Origin: Leptobrachium leishanense
Lineage: Eukaryota; Chordata; Amphibia; Anura; Megophryidae
Assembly: GCA_009667805.1 (NCBI GenBank)
Contig: CM019064.1
Span: forward strand, 80,702,675 to 80,766,674
Length of the DNA stretch: 64,000 bases
Reading direction: 5' to 3'
In this document: in pieces, positions 11,638-21,493 of the stretch
Position numbering within the stretch: position 1 is the first letter of the stretch
Layout: each line of letters opens with the position of its first letter
Notes under the pieces: generated by a model
The model's database searches: none
Told to the model about the DNA's origin: nothing
Seen by the model: only the letters and a program-made list of their open reading frames with translations
Translations under genes and position numbers: made by a program

Positions 11638-12058
11638 GGCTAGGGTCAGAGTGGGGCAGTCGGAACGCGCGTGCAGACGCACTAAATCACGGCGGCAGTA
11701 GCAGCACATAACGGCCAATGACGGCCAATATACGCAGTACGTGCGTACAAAAGTGCGCCGACACCACGCAACCGGCAAATGAACGCATTTTTCTCAGAAC
11801 GTGAAACCGCTGCTACAGACGTACAGAGTGCGCTGCGGCCGCATGGCAGCGTGTGTGTGTGATTAGGAGACGTCAGACGCTGCTAGTGTGCGGCCTACAT
11901 AACGTTCAAACAGCCGGATTTCCCTAGAATTGCGTTGGTGAGTACCTGCGACTGTGGTCATCTGACCACTTAAGCGTATTCCGTGAAAAAATGCGTGCGC
12001 ACGCATCGACGTACATTTTGACGGTGGCCGCAGAAAATGCGCTCATCTGTCCCTAGCC
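11638..12058. mobile_element. Harbinger-type MITE, copy 2
   Basis: The ends are GGCTAGGGTCAGAG and GTCCCTAGCC, with TTA on both sides (11635-11637 and 12059-12061). The interior matches copies 1 and 29.4 kb (GACGTCAGACGCTGCTA, CGTACAGAGTGCGCTGCG). CpG-rich, no ORF, 421 bp. Confidence 0.8.
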
Positions 12059-12180
12059 TTATCGGAGGCTCCCTCTACATTGTGCTTCCTATACAAAAGC
12101 ATAGCAAGTGTAAACTTATAGACAACCTGTCAAAAAAAGGGGAGTCACACAAACACTAACGAATCACTCCTGAACAATAG

Positions 12181-12300
12181 CCCTGGGATGTCAAACTGAC
12201 CCTCGAGGTGTTGATTGCATACAATTACCAGAATGCTTTGAACACAATAGATGGCCAGAGAATCATGGGAGTTGCAGTTCAGAAACTTAACATTACTGCA
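12181..12300. mobile_element. Partial hAT-type MITE
   Basis: The left part CCCTGGGATGTCAAACTGACC and the inner arm ATCATGGGAGTTGCAGTTCAG match the MITE group. The right terminus is lost, so limits are approximate. Confidence 0.5.
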
Positions 12301-12662
12301 GTCATGCCCCAACCAAGGTCATGACCACAGTTCGCTCCCAGGTTCTATTACTGGCTTCCAAGATTGACCTAAGGTTTGTCCAGGCCCGTTTTATAGCAGC
12401 CAGATCACAACAACCAACGTCAAACTGCAAGCTGAGCCCACAAATGGAATCTCATGACGAACTCGTCTCCCATTCTGGAAAGAGACACAATGACGAGTTT
12501 ACATTATACAAAATTACCACAGGCAAGTGGCCATTTTAACACACCCTGCCCCCCCCCCCAAATAACCATGCGATGGATGAAGACTGGTCAAAGTGGAGGA
12601 AGGGGAAGAAACACCGGGTTTGAACACCTTTGGGTAATAGGCGAGACTAACATCAACCTTAA
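12301..12662. other. Unassigned sequence
   Basis: No recognised feature apart from a C11 run near 12547-12557. Confidence 0.35.
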
Positions 12663-13105
12663 GGCTAGGGTCAGACGAGCGTGATTTCTACGGACTGTAC
12701 GTCCGTGTACACAGAAGTACGTCCGTACGGAAGACGCAGTAGTGGCCACACAGTCCGTTTATCACTGACTTATATTTTGACGGATGTAGGAGAGAAAATA
12801 AAAGAAGCAAAACCATTTTGTCCGTGAAAAATGCTGGACGTATAAATGCAGTCCGTCCGACCACGTTCCATCACTCACACACAAAGCTATGTGGACGTTG
12901 CGGACGCAGTGCACTTTGTGCGGCCGTTCTAGGAGTTGTACGTTCTTGCCTGCCTTGCGTCCGTGGGCCGCGGCCGTTGTGCGTCCGCAGTTCAGTGCAG
13001 ACGTACTTCGTGTAACGGACTCCGATGGGCTTCCTGTCATGCTATCACGGACGTACTGTTAGGCGCAATCACGGACGTGAACACTACGCTCGTCTGACCC
13101 CAGCC
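12663..13105. mobile_element. Harbinger-type MITE, copy 3
   Basis: The ends are GGCTAGGGTCAGACGAGCGT and ACGCTCGTCTGACCCCAGCC, nearly perfect for 20 bp. TAA is duplicated (12660-12662 and 13106-13108). The interior is rich in CGTCCGT/ACGGACG motifs, so the whole element can fold back on itself. No transposase. Confidence 0.85.
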
Positions 13106-13379
13106 TAAACTATGAATTTTTGGAAAATATAGGACTGAACGCATCAGGCCAAAATAACTTTACTAAAACTGGAAAACACTAAACAGTTTCTAACAGAAAA
13201 AAAAAAAAAAAGCCAATTTCCTAGTTGTTTCCCCACAGATCAAAGGAAGATTCTTTTGCCGATGCCCTGTGGGAAGGGCTGGCCTCGAAAGAATCAAGAT
13301 CGGACGAAAAGGCAATGAGCAAATAAAACCTTGGCTGTGAACACAGCGCGTTACATACATTGATACATATTGTACAGAT

Positions 13380-13478
13380 CAGACGTCAGCAACCTCACCC
13401 TCCAGATAATTCAGAACGACAATTCACACGAGACTCAGCCAACCCTAAATCATCTGGAGGGCGAGGTTGCGGCGTTTG
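13380..13478. mobile_element. Small hAT-type MITE, 99 bp
   Basis: Arms CAACCTCACCCTCCAGAT and ATCTGGAGGGCGAGGTTG face each other. The flanks GTACAGAT (13372-13379) and GTATATAT (13479-13486) are an imperfect 8-bp duplication. The outermost five bases of each end have drifted. Confidence 0.7.
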
Positions 13479-13522
13479 GTATATATAAAAACACAAGGAC
13501 TTTAATATAAACCCACGACATA

Positions 13523-13582
13523 TTAAAAACAAGAGAAATCTCAATGTATCCTTCCGGGTAAAATACTTGCAAATAATTTTTT
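13523..13582 (+). repeat. LINE/SINE 3' tail, plus copy
   Basis: The tail AACAAGAGAAATCTCAATG and CCTTCCGGGTAAAATA is present without an upstream LINE or tRNA-like body. It lies 8 bp from the inverted tail of the SINE at 13591, forming a tail-to-tail hairpin. Confidence 0.75.
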
Positions 13583-13590
13583 GAGAAAGT

Positions 13591-13777
13591 ATTTTACCAG
13601 GAAGGATACATTGAGATTTCTCTCGTTTTCAAGTATGTCCTGGGTGGCGAGTATGTACCGTTAGGTGTCTTGTCCAAGGACACTTACTGGAGAGGTGCTC
13701 TTGCTGGGATCGAACCCATGTCTCCACAGGCTCTCTCCATGCAGAGCAGTGATGTTAGCTCTACTTCACCCAGCCGG
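13591..13777 (-). repeat. tRNA-derived SINE with LINE tail
   Basis: On the minus strand it begins CCGGCTGGGTGAAGTAGAG (A-box region) and reaches a perfect B-box, GGTTCGATCCC, at 13716-13706. Next comes AGTGTCCTTGGACAAGACAC (about 13686-13667), then the tail CTTGAAAACGAGAGAAATC that also closes the LINE copies in this window. This is the usual plan of a SINE: a tRNA-like pol III promoter, a body, and a 3' tail borrowed from the LINE that mobilises it. The A-box is diverged, and the parental tRNA cannot be named with confidence. Confidence 0.8.
13706..13716 (-). promoter_or_regulatory. RNA polymerase III B-box of the SINE
   Basis: GGTTCGATCCC on the minus strand fits the consensus GGTTCGANNCC exactly. 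It lies about 60 bp from the SINE 5' end, the spacing of an internal tRNA-type promoter. Confidence 0.75.
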
Positions 13778-14104
13778 TAAAACAATAATCCAAAACGCCA
13801 GTTACCACCCCTTACCCCAGGTATAGCAGCCATTCCATATGTCCGATCTATTACCAAAATTGGACACCCCTGGCATCTTCAAAAAGAAGAAAAAACGGTT
13901 TTAAAAAAAGGTATTTGGTAGATCTTAAAAAAAAAAAAAACCACATCAACATTTTGGCTCCATCACTCCACGTATACTATAGTTTTTTTTTATTTTTAAA
14001 GCCATGGAGCGCATCCATTTTTAGTAATAGGTATGCGTGCACGGACGTGGCCACGTTTTTCATCATCTTTAAAGATGAGAGCACAGGTCACACACCCTAT
14101 AGAA
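13778..14104. other. Unassigned sequence
   Basis: A and T homopolymers at 13927-13940 and 13984-13991, with no recognised gene. Confidence 0.35.
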
Positions 14105-14236
14105 CAGGACTGTCAAACTCTGCCTGCCCCGCCAGGTTTCTGAACTACAACTCCCATGATTCTCTGGCCATCTTTTGCATTCAAAGTATTCCTGGAATTT
14201 TAGGCCTTCAACATCCAGCCGAGTTTGACAGCCCTG
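14105..14236. mobile_element. hAT-type MITE with 8-bp duplication
   Basis: The ends are CAGGACTGTCAAACTC and GAGTTTGACAGCCCTG, flanked by CTATAGAA (14097-14104) and CTATAAAA (14237-14244). The arm GAACTACAACTCCCATGAT is shared with the other MITEs of the cluster. Confidence 0.85.
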
Positions 14237-14513
14237 CTATAAAAGCCCTTTTACCGGGTGAAGCGCACAAGCCTATGACGTTGATCCTCTGTTCGCTTTG
14301 TGTTTTACCATTTTTCAACACGAGACATTATCAGGTGATGACTTTCTCAGCCAAATACTAACCCCCCCCCCCAACAAACATTCGACGCTCTACAACATAA
14401 TCCAGAGAGTTAACCTAAAACTGTGGAAAAGAAACTTTTTGCATGAAAGGTGATTTTTCAATGTATATTATTTTTTAGGTTTAGGAGGCGGTAGGTGCGC
14501 GCATGCTGTAAGA

Positions 14514-14647
14514 ATGCTCAGCAACCTGGGGCCTCTGGATGTTATGCAACTACATTTCCCATGAGTCTCAGCCAATCCAATGGGTGGGTGACAGTCACGG
14601 GAAATGTAGTTCCTACACTTCTGGATGACCAAGGCTGAAGGACCCTG
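14514..14647. mobile_element. hAT-type MITE, left end shortened
   Basis: The right end is GGACCCTG, and inner arms AACTACATTTCCCATGAG / GGGAAATGTAGTT are present. The flanks CTGTAAGA (14506-14513) and CAGTAAGA (14648-14655) form an 8-bp duplication with one mismatch. A few terminal bases are missing on the left. Confidence 0.75.
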
Positions 14648-14655
14648 CAGTAAGA

Positions 14656-15099
14656 CTGCGCCAATGCGCAACCACTTTAACACTGGTTTCCCCAATGAGC
14701 ACAGGAAGCCGCTTTGTCTCTGGGGGAGAAGATCAGGAACACCTGATAAAGCTGCTCTACGGCTGAGTAATTTATTGGGGGGGGGGGCGCGCGCCGGTTA
14801 CTCAACTCGAGGTGGTCTGTTTCGCAATAACGTTTGAAAACGTAGTTAAAAAAAAAAAAAAGTACTTTCTGTAAACTGAAAGCCCCTATAAACTGGTTTT
14901 ATCCATGAGAAGGTGCGAAACGCCCAGCGTGTCCATGAAAATCCAAAGATAAAGCCCTGCAAAGCGCCGAGAGGCTAAAAATATGCAAAGCCAAGGTCTG
15001 TGACACAGATACAGAGTGAGCACACAGCAGGCAGGGGCCTGGGAAAGCAAACACCTCAGTGTGTGTGAGTGCTCCCCAGCACTCTCTCCAGGGCATGAC
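14656..15099. other. Unassigned sequence before the CpG island
   Basis: G10 run near 14776-14787 and an A14 run near 14848-14861. No exon recognised. Confidence 0.35.
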
Positions 15100-16720
15100 C
15101 CACAGCACTCCCCGCGCCCCCAGCGGACAGACGTAGTAGCGCAGGTTGCATAAGCGTGAATCAGAGCTTCGCGCTGCGCGCAGGGGCCGGAGAGGGCAGA
15201 CCGGCTGCATATGGCAGGACCCGGGCACAGCACCGCGGGGATACACAGCGTTCTGACAGAGAACGCCCAGAACGGTGCGACTCTGCCAGGGGGGGGGGGT
15301 GTAAGGGGGACAGGAGGGCTCACAGAGGTCTGAGGGTCTCTGGACTGCACCCCGTCACTCAGCAAGGAGGGGGTTAACGGAAAGCTGTGAAGTGGGTAGA
15401 GTGGAGCTTACCGTATAGGGATGCGGTGTCCGATAGCAGATCGGGAGGCGGGTGTGGCTCCCACAGTACTCGCGGTGGCATCCGATACCCAGGGGCTGAC
15501 ACCGGGTAACCTGCAGCTCCATCACCCGCACCCAGCGGCACCACACCCACCTGCACCCCGGCCGCCACACCCACCTGCACTGTGCGAACTGGCACCACAC
15601 CCACATTCTGCATCCCCTGCTCTGCTCAATGTCATGTCGGCATGCACCCCAGCACCACACCCACCTCCTGCATCCCCTGCCCAATGTCACGTAGTCCTGG
15701 ACATGGCAAGCACTGCACACTGGCACCACACCCACCTGCACCCCCCCCCCCATGCCGACAGAAAGACTGACAGCACTCTGCACCCCCCCCCCATGCCTGA
15801 GTGGCCTGACTGCACCCCAACCTCCAGCCCCCCCCCCCAACCTGATCAGCACCACAGCCTCCTCACCTGTCACTCCCAGATGATGAAGGTTACCCCTGCC
15901 CCTCCCCCAACCTGTTGCTCTCTCCGGGCACGGGGTGTCGGGGTGAGGAGCCGCACCCACTGAGGGCAAATTAGCAGCATACGGCGGACTCCGCACCATC
16001 CCGCTGCAGCCAGCGACCCGATCCCCCGGGGACCCCCAGCCTGCCCCTCCCCCGCGTAACACATAGAGTGGCAGACACCCCACCCTGCGCCACCAGATCA
16101 CGTAGACACCGGAGCCTGCACGCCCGATCCCGGGCTGCCACACTCACACACAAGGGGACAGGCTGCCTCTGTCCGCTGCTGCTGCAGCCGCTGGATGCCC
16201 GGTTTGCAGCGCTCGGGAACCGCTCCCACCCGCTGACCTGCCCGCTCTCCCCGCAACTCCCAGCAAACCGGTGTTCGGCTCCAAACTCCGATCAGCTGGA
16301 AGCGTGATGACGCACGCCGACGCCTGCCAAACCGCACCCAATCAGCAGCCGGGCGCCACGCCCTCTCCAGCGATCTCCGCACGAAGAGGGCAGCGCGTAG
16401 CCACGCCTTCGCGCCACGCCCCTTTACTCAGCATCTTAAAACGCCCCCTCCCTTTCAGGCAACCGATTGACGTCGCATTCTGTGCAGTGACGTGTCAGAG
16501 GGTTCTTGGCAGTCACCGCCTTAGTCTCTTGCCGCGCCCCCTCCAGACTTTCTCTTTTTTTTTTGGCTGTGCTGATTGATTGGTCGGAGTGAAGAGTGGA
16601 AAAAAAAGCCGGTAACAGGCAGCCTATTGGGGGCCAGTAAGTGACGCCCATGGGCGCGACTGGGCCCGAGGGATGACGGGAGGTGTAGTTCTGCGGTCGC
16701 CCTGCGCTCCTGTGAGTTGG
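15100..16720. promoter_or_regulatory. CpG-rich promoter-like island
   Basis: This is the longest stretch dense in CpG that is not explained by a recognisable transposon. It holds a CCAAT box (16338-16342), inverted CCAAT boxes (ATTGG at 16579-16583 and 16626-16630), CRE-like TGACG sites (16308, 16468, 16488) and several CGCCCC GC-box-like motifs around 16420-16450. On the minus strand a good donor, ACG|GTAAGC, sits at 15412/15411. On the plus strand CCT|GTGAGT sits at 16711/16712. It looks like the promoter and untranslated first exon of a host gene, possibly bidirectional, but no coding exon is recognised on either side. Alternatively it is an unmethylated GC-rich island without a gene. The orientation is unresolved. 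Confidence 0.5.
15525..15840. repeat. Degenerate C-rich minisatellite inside the CpG island
   Basis: Recurring CACCACACCCACCTGCA-type units with interspersed C8-C10 runs. Long open frames in several phases here are a consequence of stop-poor composition and are not called as genes. Confidence 0.6.
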
Positions 16721-17394
16721 CATTTTTATAGCAAGTGGATTTAAAGCTGGAGATAGGTTGGGCCGGGTCTGGTTTTCACCAAGTGCATTGAGTCTGAGCA
16801 TGGGGTCAGGGAGTTGCCTCACATCAGCTGATTGCTGGGTACTGGTAAAGGAGTCCTTCATCACCAGGGCACAGGAAACACAGGTCCATGGAAGTGATCA
16901 AACATGTCCCTAGTGAATTCCAGCTATAGCATTCGGATATGTAAGCGCTAACGCCAGGATAAGTGACTTTAACGCATGTCCCCCACGTTACATCCCTAAC
17001 ACTAAAGCCCTGAAAAATCCATTAGCGCATCGGTGCTTGCGCAAGCTTACTGTACTTTGCGCATCCTATACTTAACATGGGGGATGCGTTCAGTAATTAG
17101 CATTTCGATAGGTATTACAAAGTCCTAGCTCTAATTCCTGCACCAATGCGGGTGCTGCACTAGAAGCTGGTGCCCCAATAAATCAGATACTCATCCCGCA
17201 GAGCCAACAGTGGCCTTGTGATCCGCCGCTACTTGTTGCTGGGAGTAGAGTGAAACAGGACAAATAGTCCCTGGTCTCCCTCCACAAATCAGTCCGCGGT
17301 GATGCATAATCTCACAGTTTGGCAGCACATCCATCAATGGAGTCCTAAGGACTCCAGGAGGTGATACGTGCATCGGCACAAAAGTACTACCGCG
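16721..17394. other. Unassigned sequence between island and minisatellite
   Basis: No exon recognised. Around 16941-17130 short inverted GCGCTAAC/GTTAGCGC-like motifs resemble an eroded palindromic element, but no ends could be fixed. Confidence 0.35.
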
Positions 17395-18590
17395 AGTGCT
17401 GTGTGTGTGAGCAGGGGGTGCTGTGTGTGTGTGAGCAGGGGGTGCTGTGTGTGTGTGAGCAGGGGGTGCTGTGTGTGTGCAGGGGGTGCTGTGTGTGAGC
17501 AGGGGGTGCTGTGTGTGTGTGTGTGTGAGCAGGGGGTGCTGTGTGTGTGTGAGCAGGGGGTGCTGTGTGAGAGCAGGGGGTGCTGTGTGTGTGTGAGCAG
17601 GGGGTGCTGTGTGTGCAGGGGGTGCTGTGTGTGTTGTGGGCAGGGGTGCTGTGTGTGTGTGGGCAGGAGGTGCTGTGTTTGTGTGAGCACAGGGTGCTGT
17701 GTTTGTGTGAGCACAGGGTGCTGTGTTTGTGTGAGCACGGGGTGCTGTGTTTGTGTGAGCACGGGGTGCTGTGTTTGTGTGAGCACGGGGTGCTGTGTTT
17801 GTGTGAGCACGGGGTGCTGTGTGTGTGTATGTGTGAGAGAGCACTGGGTGCTGTGTATGTGTGAGAGAGCACTGGGTGCTGTGTATGTGTGAGAGAGCAC
17901 GGGGTGCTGTGTGTGTGTATGTGTGAGAGAGCACGGGGTGCTGTGTGTGTGTATGTGTGAGAGAGCACGGGGTGCTGTGTGTGTGTATATGTGTGAGAGC
18001 ACGGGGTGCTGTGTGTGTTATGTGTGAGAGAGCACGGGGTGCTGTGTGTGTATGTGAGAGAGAGCACGGGGTGCTGTGTGTGTATGTGAGAGAGAGCACG
18101 GGGTGCTGTGTGTGTATATGTGTGAGAGAGCACGGGGTGCTGTGTGTGTATATGTGTGAGAGAGCACGGGGTGCTGTGTGTGTATGTGTGAGAGAGCACG
18201 GGGTGCTGTGTGTGTATGTGTGAGAGAGCACGGGGTGCTGTGTGTGTATGTGAGAGAGAGCACGGGGTGCTGTGTGTGTATGTGAGAGAGAGCACGGGGT
18301 GCTGTGTGTGTATGTGAGAGAGAGCAGGGGGTGCTGTGTGTGTATGTGAGAGAGAGCAGGGGGTGCTGTGTGTGTGTGTGTGAGAGAGCAGGGGGTGCTG
18401 TGTGTGTATGTGAGAGAGAGCAGGGGGTGCTGTGTGTGTATGTGAGAGAGAGCAGGGGGTGCTGTGTGTGTATGTGAGAGAGAGCAGGGGGTGCTGTGTG
18501 TGTATGTGAGAGAGAGCAGGGGGTGCTGTGTGTGTATGTGAGAGAGAGCAGGGGGTGCTGTGTGTTTATGTTTGAGAGCAGGGGGTCATA
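17395..18590. repeat. GT-rich minisatellite, 24-32 bp units, ~1.2 kb
   Basis: Tandem units of the type GAGCAGGGGGTGCTGTGTGTG. Unit length is 24 bp in the middle of the left half (for example 17711 to 17735) and 32 bp at the right (18421 to 18453). The variants AGCAGGGGG, AGCACAGGG, AGCACGGGG and AGCACTGGG occur in blocks, showing local expansion. All three frames are open on long stretches only because of composition. It lies about 0.7 kb from the CpG island. Confidence 0.95.
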
Positions 18591-19007
18591 CACACCACCC
18601 CCTGCACACATACACACACGCTTGTTGCATACCTGCAAACCCTGGCTGCCTCCTTGGTCTCAGCTGGTCTCTCTCCTCTCGGATGGTCTTTCTCCCTCCC
18701 TGCACGTGCTGGACACTTCCAGCACATGAGCAGGGGAGGCTCCGTCTTGTGCGGCTGCTATGAGAGGGGGCGGGCCAGCATAAACCCATGTGAGCTGCCT
18801 GCTGGGCTCATGTACCTCCTCTTCCACCCGACGGGGCATATACTTCCGGCGCAGCGTGTGGGTGTTTGATCCCACACGCTGCCGAGGAGATGGGAGAACC
18901 TGTGACTGACCCCTGCCTGGACTGCAGGGGCAAGCAAATGCAATCTGCCCCCCCCCCCATCAGGGCCCTTGGTCGGCACCCGAGCGCCTGATGGGTCAGT
19001 CCACCCC
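18591..19007. other. Unassigned sequence
   Basis: No recognised coding exon. C10 run near 18948-18957. Confidence 0.35.
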
Positions 19008-19090
19008 TGGTTATTGGATGAGGGAACTGCTAGGGGAAGCAGCCTATTCAGGTAGGGCGGTAGCTTCCCAAAAAAGCTCTTAAACACCAT

Positions 19091-20278
19091 TGGCACTATT
19101 ACACTTTTCGCACAACAATGTGCGCGTGCGCAGAAACGCATTAACGCAAGGGGCAAAATCCTTCACGCTGAACGTCGTATAACAACGTTTGCGCAACGAT
19201 GCGCTTTAATGTCTAACGCGAGTGACCCTGCGTGAACCCTGCGCGAGTGCAAGTTCGTGCGCGCATCCCATACTTAACATTGTGAGCGCAAATGCGTTTG
19301 TGTGCTGGTACGCGGATGGTATTACAATCTATATGCAAATTTTTACGAACGACGTTTGCGCGCATAATTTTAACGTCTTTTAAAAGCTGGTGGTAACTGC
19401 AAATCGGAACGTTCTGGCCGAAACCAAATACACCAGCACGAAAAAAAAAATACAGCACAGTATAGTTACACATTCTACACATACCCAAACAATTAAATTG
19501 AGAGGTTGTGCGTGTTTTTATTATTGCTGCAGCATATATACTCAGATTGATTTTGGCAGGCGCAAAAACAGAACAGGAGACAAGTGTGGTTCTTAATTCT
19601 GATTGGCTGAATCGCGTGAAAAAACAGTCTGCCCACCGATTTCTGCTCACAGCGTTAATGCGTGCACATTTTTGCGCATCTTTTTTACGCGCAATATTTT
19701 TCGACGGAAGAAAAAAACTGCGATCGGATCATAATACAAGCGTTAATTTACGCGCTGTGACAGGGTCACTAGGGGCAGACTGGTTGAGGGTAGGTACGTA
19801 AGCAGGGAGATGGAAGAAGCTGTCTTTGCCTTACAGGGTTAACCAGTCATACCTATTAAGATTGCAAGTGGCCCCAACTGCTGCTTGTTAAGTGGTGTCC
19901 AGCCCTATATAAACCTGCTAGGATTAGCTCAGTAGTAACGGACCAGAGACAGAGGAGGTTGGAGCTGACTGGTGAGGGACCGAAAACGTTATATGCAAAA
20001 TGTACACTGTTTGACTGGGAACCAGCTTGGCTGTCTCGTATCTGTTAGAGAGAAATTGTGTTGTTTAGTTAGTCTCCCAACAAGTGGGGTAGGTTTTTGT
20101 TTTAAGATTTATTTGGTGAAGTGACCCTGCAAAGAAATTGTATTCTGCAGAAATAAAAGCAATGAGAAACCCGACTGTCTGCGCAGTGCCTTTATATCAC
20201 AGCGCTTTAACGTTTAATGCTGCGTGCAAAAAAAATTGCGCTGCGCGTGTGAATTTGCGCGGAGAATGTAATGGAGCC
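19091..20278. mobile_element. Family C inverted-repeat element, copy 1, carrying a solo LTR
   Basis: The left end TGGCACTATTACA and right end TGTAATGGAGCC are inverted, with CCAT on both sides (19087-19090 and 20279-20282). The interior is rich in GCGTTAA, TGCGC and ACGCG motifs and contains no transposase. It matches copy 2 at 20433 over most of its length, except for a 446-bp LTR inserted near the right end. It sits between two colinear LINE pieces. Confidence 0.75.
19756..20201 (+). mobile_element. Solo LTR, 446 bp
   Basis: It begins TGTGACAGGGTC and ends TATATCACA (TG...CA), with a GCGC duplication on both sides (19752-19755 and 20202-20205). It has TATATAAA at 19906-19913 and AATAAA at 20152-20157, in the order expected for U3-R-U5 on the plus strand. 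It interrupts family C copy 1 at a site that is continuous in copy 2. The source element was not found in the window. Confidence 0.8.
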
Positions 20279-20432
20279 CCATGTTGGAAAGGTGAAGGGT
20301 GCGTCTAGATTCCAGCGACGGCCAGTTTAGCTCTTTTAACATGTCACAATGGTGGGTCATGTAGTTATATGCAGATATAGTTACACAATGTAGTAAGTTT
20401 ATGAAGGGGCGTTTGCGGGGCAACTGCATACA

Positions 20433-20979
20433 CTACTATTACATTCTTCGTGCAAATGTTTATGCATTTTTGCACACACGTTAACGCAAGGGACAAAACC
20501 CTTTGTACAGAACGTCGTATTACAATGTCTGCGCAAAAAAAAGTGTCTAACGCGGGTGGACCTGCGCAATCCCTTTGCGAGCGTAATGTACGGAAAAATA
20601 AAATACAGCACAGTATACTTACACATTCTATGCATACCCAAACAATAAACTTGAGAAGTTGTGTGGGTTTTTATTATTGCTGCAGCATATACAGTACTCA
20701 GATTGATATATATTTTTTTTTTTTTTTTTTGACAGGCGTGAAAATTGAATGGGAGAGAATTGTGGTCCTTAATCCAGATTGGCTGAATCGTGTGAAAAAA
20801 CAGACCGCCACTGATTCCTGCTCTCAGCGTTAATTTGTGTGCGTTTTTGCGCGTCTTTTACGCGCAGTATTTTTTGATTAATGAAAAAGTGCGCACGGAT
20901 TGTAATACCAGCGTTAATTTACACGCGTTAATGTTTAACGCTGTGCAAGCGTTTTTGCGCAAAGATTGTAATCGAGCCC
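20433..20979. mobile_element. Family C inverted-repeat element, copy 2
   Basis: The right end GATTGTAATCGAGCCC mirrors CTACTATTACATTC at the left, and TACA flanks both ends (20429-20432 and 20980-20983). It shares with copy 1 the blocks GGACAAAACCC, ATACAGCACAGTATA and TTTTTATTATTGCTGCAGC. It inserted into the LINE relic just after the EYGDV codons. No ORF. Confidence 0.75.
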
Positions 20980-21280
20980 TACATCTCCATATTCAATAGC
21001 CGGCATAAGCATTTGTTGTAGAATATGCTTTCTTACCGCGGGGCTCAGGCAGGATTTGTTTCTGCACAGGGCACCTAGTTTGGGGTAAAGTTTAGATGAG
21101 TTTTTCTCATTTGGTGAATCAGCCCTCTTCCACTGCATCCGACCACCATCGGACGATTTTATGCGATCAGATTAGCGATCCTTTCAATTTTCATGGGATT
21201 TGGTCAGATGAATCTCTTAGTTTACATTAAAAAGATGCATTGTATAGCAAAACTGCTGTGCGCGAAGCCCATAGGATTTA

Positions 21281-21493
21281 GGCTAGGGTCAGATGAGCGC
21301 ATACTGTGCGTCCGTGCACAACGGATGTACTGACTGACGACAAGGTAGTGGCCACACAGTCAGTTTTTGTGACTGACGTTTTTTTGACTGATGCAGAAGG
21401 GAAACTAAATTTAATATGAAACAATTTTGTCCGTCAAAAATGCTGGACGTCTGACTACGTTCCCTCACTCACACACAAAGCTATGCGGACGTG
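21281..21493. mobile_element. Harbinger-type MITE, truncated copy 4
   Basis: Starts GGCTAGGGTCAGATGAGCGC after TTA and follows copy 3 (12663) through CTCACACACAAAGCTATG. The right half is missing. Confidence 0.7.

Larger units (their letters stand above)
19008..21135 (-). pseudogene. LINE ORF2 3' relic broken by two insertions
   Basis: On the minus strand three pieces are colinear with the C-terminal part of a LINE reverse transcriptase. The first, 21135-20984, includes KLGALCRNKSCLSPAVRKH and AIEYGDV. The second, 20428-20283, includes LKELNWPSLESRRTLHL. The third, 19088-19010, includes FKSFFGKLPPYLNRLLP. The same C-terminal sequence occurs intact in order at 38.4-38.7 kb and 25.15-25.4 kb. 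The gaps are filled by two inverted-repeat elements (20433-20979 and 19091-20278). Stops and frameshifts are abundant, so it is dead. It belongs to the LINE group whose tail is shared with the SINE. Confidence 0.75.

Noticed and set aside
15355..16143. 262-codon minus frame and overlapping plus frame of 180 codons
   Set aside because: GC-rich, stop-poor island with C-rich tandem units. Both strands are open and no domain is seen.
17191..18638. Long open frames on both strands (up to 346 codons) with Thr/His/Pro- or Cys/Val-rich repeats
   Set aside because: They are translations of the GT-rich minisatellite, open in several phases because the unit lacks stops.
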